Source: Panax quinquefolius (lineage: Eukaryota > Streptophyta > Magnoliopsida > Apiales > Araliaceae). Taken from it: a stretch of DNA of 64,000 nucleotides. The notes below the pieces were generated by a model. The model saw only the letters and a list, made by a program, of their open reading frames with translations. It was not told the origin of the DNA and ran no database searches. This document shows, piece after piece, positions 23,755 through 35,675 of this stretch (its first letter is position 1; the number at the start of each line of letters is the position of its first letter). The translations under genes and the position numbers were made by a program. The stretch is taken from contig CM035171.1 in assembly GCA_020205615.1 (NCBI GenBank), forward strand, positions 6,706,399 to 6,770,398, written 5' to 3'.

Positions 23755-25140
23755 GGTCTTGGGTTAAATTGAAAATCACACCGTAAATCAAGTTTTCTCT
23801 CTATATTATCGAGCGTATTCTTGTGAGTATTTTGAGTATACTTTGAGTATTGCTAGGCGGTCAAGTTCCTTGAAAGACTATACCCTATTCTAAAAGAAAT
23901 CTTGATCTTTCGAGGTAAGGGATGTTATTTTCTTCTCGAAATGATATTATTTCTTCAATATCATTATCTTTGAAATATTGGTTGAAACTTTTTATCAAAT
24001 TTGGAACTTTTTCATGTCGGGTTACTATTCATGAGTTACTATTCATGAGTTACTATTCACGAGTTCTTATTCACGAAGTACTTATTAATGAAGTGTGAAG
24101 ATGTTTTGTGTGAATTTCTATCTTTTGGTGTTGAGTTACTATTCACGTATCTGAGACTATTCACGATACTCTGATACTATTCACCAAAAATAAAATTTCT
24201 TCTTTTTGTCCAAAATATCTATTACGGATACTAGCTTTGATTGTATCCATGTTTTGATCATTCTTGAATTTTACACCACTATGATTATTTTTGAGGTATT
24301 TTTGACGTGGATAAAACCAAGTACGAATCCTTAATCCTTAATCCTTGTCATTTTGTTTCAATTGGATTCGTTTCTTTAAAAAAATATTTTCATCATCCTC
24401 GGGTCTTAAATGATGATATTATGGAATATCTTTGGCTGTAGTGGCAAAGATGAATGATTTCTTAAGAATATCTTTGGCTGTGTAGCGCAGATGAATGATT
24501 TCAAAGAATATCTTTGGCCGTAGTGCAAAAGATGAGCAGTGTTTAAATGAACATGACCAACTAATGAATATCTTTGGCACATAGTGCAAAGATGAATATT
24601 TGATTCGGATGTATATTGATTGATGTTACGGGATAAAAGATGAGACGATGAACTTTTAAATTCATACATAGAAGATAGTAGTTTGCATTCTCTACTTAAC
24701 TCTTCAATGAATTATTATTTCATTGCGAATATTGATTTAAAATTTGTTGTCTATTGTATTCTATTATATTTTTCCCTGTTGAAGACTAACGATAATTTGT
24801 TGTATATTATCTTAGTCATAATATTCTTTACTGAGCTAAGTGAGCTCACCCTTTTCCTTTTTGTTCCATTTTTCTCAGGAGGCGAGAATATAGCGAGTAC
24901 GAGTCGGGGTATGGAATGAAGGTTTTAGAAAGGATTGTTTAGTAGTCCTCACCATTTTTGTAAAATAATGTATCAATAAATGTGATGAGGATTTATTTGA
25001 GTATAGATATTGTCTAGAAGATAATATTTGTATTCAAACTCACAGCTTTCTTGTTGTAATAATAAAGTTGTAGTTGTTTACATACCATGTATTGACAACT
25101 TTCGGAATCAGTGATGTATACCTATTTTGGGGGCGTCGCG

Positions 25141-25160
25141 ATTAGGTATCGAGCTTAGGA
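25141..25160 (+). promoter_or_regulatory. Tekay-3 tRNA primer binding site
   Basis: 'TTAGGTATCGAGCTTAGG' immediately inside the 5' LTR, a degraded form of the initiator tRNA-Met primer site (TTGGTATCAGAGCTTAGG). Confidence 0.72.
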
Positions 25161-25312
25161 TATGATCTCTGGCGGAGATCGGGAATAGAACTAGGAGGGA
25201 GAGGCGAGTAAATCCTTCGCCTAGTGTGTCCTACCTAAGCTTATTTGTTAGTTGGTCAAGATATATAGGGATATTATGTGATATATTGATTTCCTTAATT
25301 AACCCTTGTTTT

Positions 25313-26460
25313 ATGGCGAAGTATTTGAGAATGTCGATTGAGAATATTAACAATGGAAATGAGGCCGTGGAGATGCTGTACTCACCAGCGAGGAGAACGC
25401 GTGCAACAGGTGACAATGTTCCTCCCGTGAACAACACCATTGAGCGCGATGATGAGCGAGGGGATGTTTAGAAGTTTTTTGCAGTTCATGCAAAATCGCA
25501 TTTAGGAAACTTCGTGTTCAAAATCGAGAGGAGAAATGATAGCAATTCACGGGTTGTCACGTGCGATTCAAAGAGTTGGGACCACGAATTTAAGGGAAAG
25601 CGATCCGATCATGGCGAAAACATGGGTCAAACAAATTACCAAGATATTCGATGTCTTGGGATGCGCGAGAGAAACGAAGGTTCCATTCGCCACCTTTATG
25701 TTCCGTGGTGAGGCGGATCACTTTGGTGGGAGTCAGTGAAGCGTACCCATCCAAACGCACTCAAAGCATGTCTTGGGAGACGTTTGAAGCTATTTAATGA
25801 CAAATACTTTCCCGAAAGTGTTCGTCGTATGAAGGAAGTGGAGTTCATCAGATTGGAACAAAACAACATGGCGGTGTCTCGATGACGAGGCAAAGTTTGC
25901 GAGTTATCCAGTTTTCACCTCATTTGGTGGAGAATGAGGAACGATGACGCGGATGTTTCTTAGAGGTTTGAAACCCGGCGTACGTCGATATCTCATTTCT
26001 CATAAATTTTCTCTTTATTCGGATGTTGTAAATGTGGCTCAATTATTAGAAGCGAGATAACGAGTACGGTCCAACCGAGGACCACAACCAGGATCGTATC
26101 GAGAGATAGCGATCAGCAGAATAATGATAACTGCGGAGAAAAGAAAGCATTTTATTGAAATGGTAACCACTCTGGTGGTAATCATGGCCATGAAAATAGA
26201 AGAAAGCGAGTCGGGAGGAGATTTTAAAAAGAGGAGATTTAACAACGACCATGTAAAGATGACGGTCTTGGCAAAGAATCGGGTTCTAAGGGAGGAGAAC
26301 GACCACCCGATCGTATATGCTACAAATCACGAAAAAGAGGGACATATCGGTCCAAACCGCCACACAACAATTCAAGGTATGCTATAATTGTGGAAAGGAA
26401 GGACATATCGCTCGAGATTATGCAATGAATGAAACCTAGTTCACGGGGACGGTGACTCGA
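25313..26460 (+). pseudogene. Tekay-3 gag
   Basis: Chosen start ATG at 25313 ('MAKYLRMSIENINNG'), conserved in position with the other gypsy copies. The gag core (about 25740-26060) contains 'LFNDKYFPESVRRMKEVEF', the usual plant gypsy retrotransposon gag motif. The nucleocapsid knuckle lies at 26380-26421: C-Y-N-C-G-K-E-G-H-I-A-R-D then Tyr where the fourth ligand Cys is expected. About 380 codons, near the normal length, but several frame shifts and stops break it. Gag would assemble the particle that packages element RNA. Confidence 0.85.
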
Positions 26461-26945
26461 AAAGATCGTCGTCCGGAAAAGTCAAAGTCAACGATTAGGA
26501 AGAGCATTTGTTGTGGTCGTCATAATGCGAGGAACCCAAACGAGGTGATCACGGGTAAGCTATTTATAAATTCTTGCGAAGTTTATACCTTACTTGATAA
26601 TCTGGGTGCTACCCATTCATTTATCTCTCCCATGTGCTCAACGTTTAAACTTGACTCAGGAGAAATTAGACTTTGACTATCTGTGGAAACTCCGTTAGAG
26701 AAACTTTCATCACATCCACTTGTTTATAAATCTTGTTTGATTCAAGTTGGCACCATTACTTTACCATTGACCTTATCTCTTTAAAGATACTTGCTTTTGA
26801 TGTGATTTTAGGGATTGATTGGTTAACTACTCATCGTGTCAAAATTGATTGTTTTCGTAAGGTTGTTAGTTTTCATATTCCTAACCAACTTTGTTATGCA
26901 ATTCAAGCAACTAAACCATTAAAATCGATCATTTGTCATATCTAA
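26461..26945 (+). pseudogene. Tekay-3 aspartic protease
   Basis: Reads 'ITGKLFINSCEVYTLLDNLG' then 'ATHSFIS' near 26553-26625. In this family the active-site triad is D-(S/T)-G-A; here it is D-N-L-G-A, a broken active site. Further on 'ILAFDVILGIDWLTTHRVKI' (about 26785-26845) is the family's second conserved block. It would cleave the Gag-Pol polyprotein. Frame interrupted between the two blocks. Confidence 0.85.
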
Positions 26946-27080
26946 TCATAAAGCTATTCGTTTATTAAAAAAGCGGATGTCGAGCTTTCTTAGCCCATGT
27001 TATGGATTTGAATAAAGACACGTCAAATTTGAATAATATTCTGTTGTTATTGACTTTCTGACGTATTTCAAAGAACTTCC

Positions 27081-27790
27081 TTGCCTACCCCGAGCGTGAA
27101 GTTGAATTCTTTATTGATCTTGAACCCGATAAAGCCCATTTCTAAAACCCCATATCGAATGGCTCTATTGAACTTCAGGGAGTTAAAGGTCCAACTACGA
27201 GAATTGTTGGACATCGGTTTCATTCGTCCTAGTACATCTCCTTGGGGTGCTCTGTTTTTATTTGTAAAGAAGAAAGACGGGAGTATGCGACTTTGTATTG
27301 ACTATCGGGAAATTGAACCATGTCACCATCAAGAATAGGTATCCTCTACCTCGTATTGATGACTTGTTTGACCAATTGCAAGGGCACATTCTTTTCAAAA
27401 ATCGATCTTCGTTCGGATATCATCACCAAGATTAGAATCGAGGATATTCAAAGACCGCCTTGAAACTTCGGTATGGGCATTATGAATTCTTAGTCATGTC
27501 TTTCGGACTAACTAATGCTCCTGCGACTTTCATGGATATGATGAACCGAGTATTCAAGGAATATTTGGATCAATTCGTTGTTGTCTTTATTGATGACATC
27601 CTCATATATTCCAAAAGCCGTGAAGATCATGAGCACCATTTGAAGTTTGGTACTCGAAAGGCTTCGTGAAAACCAACTATATGCCAAATTGAAGAAATGC
27701 GAGTTACGGCTTGAGAAGTAGCATTCCTTGGGCACGTGGTGTCGAAACATGGAGTATCTGCTGATCCGGCCAAGATTGAAGCAATACAAA
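27081..27790 (+). pseudogene. Tekay-3 reverse transcriptase
   Basis: Gypsy RT in order: '[13 protein letters not shown]' (about 27140), '[12 protein letters not shown]' followed by '[18 protein letters not shown]' (27215-27315), then '[19 protein letters not shown]' (27475-27530), and the catalytic box F-I-D-D at 27586-27597 followed by ILIYSK. The last block is 'LREN.LYAKLKKCEF' near 27660. Phe-Ile replaces the more usual Tyr-Val/Tyr-Ile, but both aspartates remain. Frame shifts lie at about 27320, 27460 and 27660. This is the best preserved RT in the window. Confidence 0.9.
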
Positions 27791-28391
27791 GTTAGAGAAC
27801 AGCAAAAGTCGGTGGTTGAAGTCGTAGCTTTTTAGGCTTAAATTGGTTATTATCGGAGATTCGTTGGAAGGGTTTTCTCGAATCGCTACTCCATTAACTC
27901 AGCCTAACTTCGGAAGGATACAAAATTCATTTGGAGCGAAGAATGCGAGAAAAGTTTCCAAGAGCTTAAGAGAGACTTATTTCTATGACTGTTCTAACAA
28001 TACCATCTGGTTCGGATGGATTTGTTATCTCACAACGATGCTTGAGCAAAGGGTTAGGATGTGTTCTCATGCAACGTGGGAAAGTCATAGCCTATGCCTC
28101 GCGACAACTTAAAGAGTATGAGAGGAATTATCCTACTCATGATCTAGAGTTAGCGGCCAATCGTTTTAGCGCTTAAAATATGGAGAGCACTATCTATATG
28201 GGAGAAAGTGGAGATATATTCGAGACCATAAAAGCCTTAAATATTTCTTCACTCAAAAAGAACTCAACATGCGGCGAAGAAACTGACGTTGGCTCGAGCT
28301 ATTGAAAGACTACGACCACACTATTCAATACCATCCCCAGTAAAGCGAACGTGGTAGCCGACGCGTGAGTAGAAAGATCATATCGCGGGGC
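27791..28391 (+). pseudogene. Tekay-3 RNase H
   Basis: After the RT connection segment (GYYRRFVG at about 27845) comes '[20 protein letters not shown]' and '[13 protein letters not shown]' (28040-28165), the gypsy RNase H core. Remnants of 'KSLKY.FTQKELN' (28230-28270) and 'NVVADA' (about 28350) complete it. The domain would remove the RNA template strand. Broken by shifts; interrupted at its end by Copia-B at about 28392. Confidence 0.87.
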
Positions 28392-30266
28392 CCAAAGTAG
28401 TATGCACACAAGCCAATCATGTTTGATGATAAAGCATATACTTTGTAACAATCTTATTCATTTATTAATAAAAAGTATTAATTTATTAAAGGCTTTTAAT
28501 TATCTACATGATCTTTGTTTTATAATATGTGATAAACCCATAGTTTTAAGCAATGCTTTTAGAATAATGATGATGATCATTCTAATGAGATCTAAATTCT
28601 TAGAAAGCTTAAAACTAAAATAGTTCCCAATCATTGGATTACTAAATTGGGGATTAGTGAATCCGGATAGATTGGTACATACGTTCTTTCTTTTCGTTGG
28701 ATGAGGATGATTGATCTCACGATCATCATTTGTGTGGAGACACTAAAGCAAGTATGTAGGTGCTTATTAGAGAATAAGTTCAATTGAGCGTGACTCGCTA
28801 AGGAATACCTAATGGAGTTTTATTTGCTGTCAATAGGAATTTACGTAGTGATAGTAGTCAAGTAATCCTTGGACTTGAGATCATCATAGTATCTTGTGTA
28901 TGATGAGTTATACTTTGACTTATTCCTTAAGACCCTTAGGGTATATCAAAGGGTATGCTTGGGTATAATAAGTTGTACATGGAGATAATGTATGATCAAT
29001 AAAGAATCTACCACTTCAATAAAGAAGAGAAATGTCCATGTGATTCGATAAATGACAACCCAATGAGTCATTGGCGGCGCGAGAATGAAATTAGAAAGGA
29101 GTTTCTAATTTGCATTATTTGAGTTGTGCATTTAAGGATCGAAATACATATAATTAAATAAAATAAGACTTGACAAAGAATTCCATGTCTTATATTTAAT
29201 TGGGACATTGTATGGTGGAAGGATTGAATTATGCGAGAACTATTTACTCAAAGGTTCTTTAATGATTAATGTTGAAATCTATATTATCCGGAAAGTCGTT
29301 GATCGCATTTAGGGAGAACTTATCCTATTGTAGAATAAATATTATTTATTTAAATAAATTAATTATTTAATTTATTTATTTAAATAAGATTAAATTGTTC
29401 TAATTGATTTATTCACAACCTGTTTAATATGGAGAACCTAAAGGGTCACACCATAAAAGGAAGAATAATTATTTAAGAAGTTAATGGCATAATCGTAATA
29501 ATATGTTATGTATATTTAATTTAATCTATGGTGATAGAATAAATTAAATAGCTTAATATTATTATTTAATATTTTAGAAATATTAAATATAAATTAATAA
29601 GAGGAGTCTTATTAATATTATTACAATTATTATTATTTTAATTTCTAAAAGAGTTTAGGAATTAATTTAATATAAGTACTCTCATTTATTCCTAATTGGA
29701 TTAGGAAGGAAAATTAGTTAAAGGAGTTTAATTAATTATCCCTAATAAGATTAGGGAGCTTAATTAATTAAAAGAATTAATTAATTAAAACCCAATTCCT
29801 TAATTGTTAAGGTGGGTTGCCACATCTATAAAATAAGAGGAGTCTTATTATGGGTGGGATGGGTTGTTGACTTTTACAACGTAATAATTCCAATTTGTTG
29901 GAGAGTACCCTTTTTCTATAGAGATAGAAAAACTAGGGTTTGAGCCATAAACACCCATCTTCTTGAATTTTTTCTTCCTTGGTGGATCACCTCTGAGAAG
30001 CCAAACATTTGGGTGGCTAACGTTGATCGAAGGAAGGAACCAAACCCGGTGGATTCAAGATTGAGCGCGAAAGGATTTGGAGGTGAACTTGTACACGAGG
30101 AAGCTCGATCTTCAAGGTATGATTTATTCTTTATCTTTTAGTTTAATTAATAATTATGCATAAAGGGTGATCCGGGTATATGGTTTGTAAATTTTAAACT
30201 CGATTTTTCCACGCTTAGCACTTTTTATGCAATTTGATTGCGTCCATGAATATTACAAACCCTAAC
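28392..30266 (+). repeat. Copia-B 5' LTR
   Basis: Matches 35676-37543 and, inverted, 42575-44446. Left edge altered ('cccaaagtag' for 'tgaaagtag'). Ends 'acaaaccctaac'. The primer site follows as 'TGGGATCAAAAGCC', a degraded form of the Copia-A site. Confidence 0.87.
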
Positions 30267-32639
30267 CATGGGATCAAAAGCCAAACCTTTATGCAAATTA
30301 TTAATTGTTTTAATTTGATATGTATATTGATATGTGTTTTAGAATAATTTATTTGGGCATAATTTTATTGTATAAAATATAAAATTTAAATAAAAAAAAA
30401 AAAACAAAAATGATTTACTTTATGAAAAATAATTAAATTAAAAAAAAAAAAAAAGGGAACACCGAATATATATATATATATATATATATGGTAAAATTTT
30501 TTTTCCCGGAAATCTTCAAGCTTCTAGTCCACGAAAAAAAAAATAGCTGTGCACCGTTTTCAAGAAAAAAAAAAAAAAAAAAAAAAGGGAAGTCACGTTT
30601 TTTTTTTTAAGCTTGATTTACGGCAATCCAGGAAGGCAGGAAACATGCTTAAAATGTGACCACGGAAAAAAAGTAAGTCACGGTTTTTTGAAGCTTAATA
30701 TATATATAATAGTTATATATATATACTATATATATATATATATTATTCTTAATTATTTTATAATTAAAATAAAATGTTAATTTTAATTTTAAAATAAAAG
30801 GTTTATTTTAATATTAAAATATAAAGTTTATTTTAATTTTAAAATTAAATTTCATCTTAACTAATTAATTGAGTTGGAATTGGATTCCACGATAACTAAT
30901 TAGAATTGAAATTGGATTTTATTTTTCTTTAAATAAAGGAGTTTATTTAGATATGAAATAAGATTTCATATTATTCTAAATAAAAGAGTTTATTTGTGAA
31001 TAGAAAGAGAATCATAATTTCCTTAAATAAAGAGTTTATTTAAATATGAAATAAGATTTCATATTATTCAAAATAAAGGAGTTTATTTGTGAATAGGAAA
31101 GATAATCAAGTGTTTCTTTTAATATTTTTTTAATTACATGGAATTGGATTCCCATAATTAATTAAAATAAAGGAGTTTATTTTGATTAAAATTTTGATTA
31201 AAATAAAATAGTTTATTTTATTCAAAATAGGATAAATTAAAATAAAATAGTTTTATTTTGATTTAAATTTGGATTAAAATAAAGGAGTTTATTTTGATTC
31301 AAAATAGATTTTATACTAACTAAATTTGCCCATTAAATGATATCAATATATATATTAAATGTTTATTATTCATGAGATGAATGTTATTTATTGATGCGTA
31401 TGGTGATGTGTATGATAATAAATGGGATTGATTATGGACTATTGACCAAATGTGATTGGATTTTATTTTAGTTGGATGCATGAATGTATGGGTTTTATTA
31501 AATGGGGTCTGCGTCCTCGCCTTCTCTAATTTTTCTTAATGTAAATTCTATCTCCTCCTATGTACTTCCCATCGATCTTGATCAAGGTTTCTATTTATTT
31601 TAAATAGTTTTGTAATAGGAATATTTAGAATTATTTTGAAAAATTGGAGATCAAGAACAAGAAGCGCTTGAAGACCGGTTTGTAATGGAGCCCAGGTTTA
31701 AATGTAATAGTTATATTTAAATATTATTTCTTGCACTCCTAGGGGTTTGACCTTTTGGTTCACTTGGTGGCTCTAGTAACCAAACTAGAATAAAAGTCCA
31801 CAATCAATCCGGGTAGAATATAGTATTCTATATGTGCATGCTATACTATATATATATTATATATTATGCAAACATGCTTGCATGTTTATTAATATAATGC
31901 GTATTTTATATATATATATATATGCTGCGCTAAACAAGATGAGACAAATTAATAACAAACCCTCAATTTTTATATTAAGTCCTAAGCGTTCAAAGATATT
32001 TGGAATATCGAGCGTCGCCTTCTAGCATGATAAAATTAATAGAGTATTAAATATTTAATATGAGTTTGTTGTGTCACCACAAAGGCAAGTATTAAGTATT
32101 TAAGATGTTAATTTATCACATTTGATGCTTATAAAGAAAATTGAACAATATTGTTTTGTTGTGTCACCACAAGGATGATATTTTCTTTTTGAATATATGG
32201 AGTGCTAGGTTGGACTTAACTTGGATAATTTTGATTCTGGATGTGCCACCACTTGATCAAAAATAATCTAAGAGGCAAAATACAAGGAGTTGCGTAGTTG
32301 ATGTAATTGACAAAAGTTGTCTACCTATTTATTTATATATAGTTTGTTGTGTCACCACAAGGCTATATACATTTGAAATGGGATCCTTATTCTCACTAGC
32401 AAATCTTTAATTAGATTTTGCTTAACTATATAAGTGAGGTAATATAGTTTGAAGAAAATAGTGGGAGATACCAATTTAAAACAAGACCTAATTTATTTTG
32501 GTAATTAATAAAAGAATGTATGTTAAAATGTTGTTAATTACAAATTCATTTCTGAGAATTTTACAATGTCTAAAATTACTATCATTTGCGAAGCATATTA
32601 AATGCTAAATTAATCAACCTAATTACTCGGATTGGTTAA
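30267..32639 (+). other. Copia-B leader, non-coding
   Basis: Long AT-rich untranslated region with poly-A runs, (TA)n at about 30465-30490 and 30700-30745, 'aaataaaggagtttattt' tandem blocks (30940-31300), and three 'gttgtgtcaccacaa' motifs (about 32068, 32157, 32345). No coding capacity is seen. Colinear with the Copia-A leader pieces. Confidence 0.78.
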
Positions 32640-33480
32640 GGAATTTGAGAATAGTTCTCATGGTGAAAATCTATCTTATGTCCTTAATACTTTATCCTCG
32701 CAATGGTTGCGACAATGCCTCTGAGGAAAGAGATTGCTACTTTTAGAAAGTGACAAGATGATGCACAATTGGCTCAATGCATCATACTTTCGCATCCATG
32801 AAAGGACGAGCTTCACGTCGGCATGAAACTATGGATGCTCTCCTATATTCCCCGCACATCAAGTAGTTGATGGTGAGGAAAATGGGGTGATAGATATCGA
32901 GATATCTAAGGAGCTCTTCCGATCTAGAATGGCCAATGACACTATAAGTGCAGACAAAAGTTCTTAACATAATCAATTTGATTGATCAATTAGGACAACC
33001 GGTTTTGTCATGGATGGAGAGTTGAGCCAAGATTTGATCTTGCACTCACTCCCGGACTCCTTTCACAATTGTTGTGAATTTTTCATATGAACAAGCTAGA
33101 TATCGGCCTTCATTGATTTGCTTAACATATTGAAAAATGTTGAGAGTCACTTTCCACCAAGAAAGATCAAGTCTTCTTGGTAGGGGCCAAAGGATCTTCC
33201 GAAAGAAGAACGATTCAAAGAAGGTAAATAGAAAGGCATAAACAAAGGATAATAAGAACAAAATCGATCACGGATAGCAAGAAAGGAGTTTGCTTCCACT
33301 ACAATAAGCCGGACACCGGAAAGAAACTGCGAGAAGCATCTTGCAGAGGTTAACCAAAGAAGCTTAGTGAAGTTTCGGTTACAAATACAAATTTGTTCAT
33401 GATTTGAAATAAATTTTTCTTTAAGTCAATGTTCTACTTGGGTATTGGATACCAACTTTGGTTATCATAAATATAGATTT
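32640..33480 (+). pseudogene. Copia-B gag
   Basis: Follows the UBN2-type copia gag: the region matching 'QLAQCIMLASM' at about 32765, then 'KVLNIINLIDQLGQP' near 32950-33005, then 'QDLILHSLPDSF' near 33030-33065, then 'KDQVFLVGAKGSSERRT' near 33165-33210, and a decayed CCHC knuckle before 33360. It keeps the 177 bp that Copia-A has lost. Several stops and shifts. Confidence 0.8.
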
Positions 33481-35640
33481 ATGAAAGGACCAAACAGAAG
33501 TAGAAAGCTAAACAAATATAAGTAATCCTTGTGTGGGAAATGTAGCAAAGGTTGCATATTAGCCATAGAAACTTATAGTTTAGCAATGCCTACGGGCAAA
33601 TCTATTAAGTCAATAAGTTGTTATTGTATTCCAGCTTTTTTAAAAAAAATATTATTTCCATTTTATTGTTGGACAATGAAATCTTTGGTATTATAATTAA
33701 GAACAATTGTTGTTCTATTTATAATAATAATGTTTTGTATAGAACTGGAATATTACTTAATAAATTTTGTATACTTGATTTACATGAAAATAATTTTGCA
33801 TATTGAACAAATTAGTATAAGAAAAGGAGATGATCATTCAAAGAGTTGAATGTGTGTATTTGCTAAAATACTGAGTGTGAATTATTTGAAAGGTTCAAAG
33901 AATTGAAGTGAAACAAATTGGCAATGTATTAAGATTCTTTGATTAGATCAAGGAATAAATACTTGTGCAATAAGTTTCTAGATCATCTCAAATGGTTTTC
34001 TCATAATGGACGCCTCTTGATCGTGATAATTGATTGATGTATCTCGAAAGGAAAATCATACCTTGTTGGACATGATGCGGTCCATAATGATTTTACCAAC
34101 ATTCCAATTATCCTTACAGGATCATGTCCTAGAAATGGTATTGCGATATCTCACGAAAATGGTAACCTCTAAATCCTACCCCAAGACTCCATAAAAGTTA
34201 TGGATGGGGAGGATTCTAATCTTAAGTATGTTAAGATAAGGGGTTGTCCAACTTATGTGAAAAGGTTTGAAGGATAAGCTTGGGACAAGATTTGACAAGT
34301 GTCGATTTGTGGGACATCCTAAAGTAAGTTTAGGGTATATGTTACATAATCCTACTTAGCAAAAGGTGTTTGTTATGAAAACACGCTACCTTCTAAGATA
34401 AATGTGTTTATTATTGAAGGGCTAGTGGGAGGATAATAGATCTTGAAAAGTTCAAGAACCACAAAAATACTATAAGTCAAATAAGAGGAACTTTGTAGAT
34501 GAGACTATTATACCACAAATTGAATCAGTAAATCTGGAATATTACCAAGATACCTAGGGGTATGGATTCATCATAGATGATGATGATGAGGTACACATTA
34601 TAGAGATGATGATCCAGATTACATACGATGAGGTAAGTGTTGTGACACTTTCGTGAGAAATGGATTGAAGCAAGTTTCTCAAATATGGAACATTCGTTTT
34701 GATAAGGAAATCAAAAGAGTTTGATTTTATCAAAATAAGAATGAATCTAGTGTGTACAAAAGGGTCGTGGGAGCATCGTGACATTCCTAGTATTATATGT
34801 TGATATACTACGGATAAGGAATGACATACCAATGCTACAATCATAAAAGATAAAGTTGTCTAAACATTCCTCCATGAATGATTTGGAAGAGTATCTTAAT
34901 TGGGGATAAAATCTATATAGATAGATTTAAGAGGATGCTACGACTTAACCCAAGGAACGTATATTCATTTGATGCTAAAAATCGTTTAGCATGGCAAACT
35001 CAAGAGATGTCTCATGTGGATGAGCTATGGAGTGTATCTCTTTAATAGTCCCCATAGACTCCAAAAAGAGAGGTCGCATGAGTGACAATCATGTATGCAA
35101 TGAAATATACGAGACACGATGTTGATCGGTCATATTGCGGAGAAGTTCACTATGAGTCGGTGAAAAACATCTTAAAGTGCTTAACCGAAGCACTAAGGAT
35201 GTGATCATATTCATGGTGGGTCTAAATTAAAACTAGAGGGCTTAACAGGACTCAAGTTTTTCGAGACAGACCAAGATGACGTAAAAATCCACTTTAAGGT
35301 AAAGCGTTATCTTGAACAATTGGTGCGAGTGAATTGGAAAAGTTCCAAACAACCAAAGAGTTCTTTGTTTTAGTGATAAAGACAAAGTATATAGCTATAA
35401 ATGAAGCTACAAGTTGATTGTTTGGATTAAAAGTTCATTCTGTAACTAGGAATAGTTCTAAGTCTCATCTTGGATCTAAACATGTGTTGTGGCACTTTCA
35501 TTTGATTATTAGAATCATTGAAAGATGGGAAATCACTATAGAGATAGTGGACCTCATGAACAACATTACATATCCATTAACTAAAGCTTATCCAACCAAT
35601 GCAGGATAATCGTCACTTAGAGAAGAAGAGTATAAGATAC
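33430..35640 (+). pseudogene. Copia-B pol with internal RT deletion
   Basis: In order: a protease remnant with 'VLDT' (about 33435); integrase-core sequence matching 'FERFKEF' and 'YLCNKFLDHLK' (33880-33990); integrase tail matching 'GPKSDKCYFVGYPK'-type sequence (34270-34325); a linker; then a jump into the back half of RT. At 34796-34807 the RT box reads Y-V-D-I, one catalytic Asp missing. RNase H follows, ending in a 'HVLWHFHLIIRIIERWEI' region (35480-35530) and 'PLTKA' (35575). About 2.2 kb is too short for copia pol (usually over 3 kb), so the loss of front RT is real. Confidence 0.78.
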
Positions 35641-35675
35641 CATGATTTATTGGCTTTGAAGTGCAAGTGGGAGAT
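35641..35675 (+). promoter_or_regulatory. Copia-B polypurine tract
   Basis: 'aagtgggagat' directly before the 3' LTR start 'TGAAAGTAG'. This is the usual plus-strand primer of plant copia elements. Confidence 0.7.

Larger units (their letters stand above)
13927..25140 (+). repeat. Tekay-3 5' LTR (interrupted)
   Basis: Two halves (13927-14836, 23317-25140) together match 39078-41823. The left half starts 'tataagacc' where the 3' LTR has 'tgtaagacc'. The right half ends 'gggggcgtcgcg' where the 3' LTR has 'gggggcgtcaca'. It is split by the element at 14837-23316. Confidence 0.88.

Noticed and set aside
24406..24669. Minus-strand frame with repeated 'QRYSL' peptides
   Set aside because: Translation of the LTR hairpin array; similar frames occur at every array copy.
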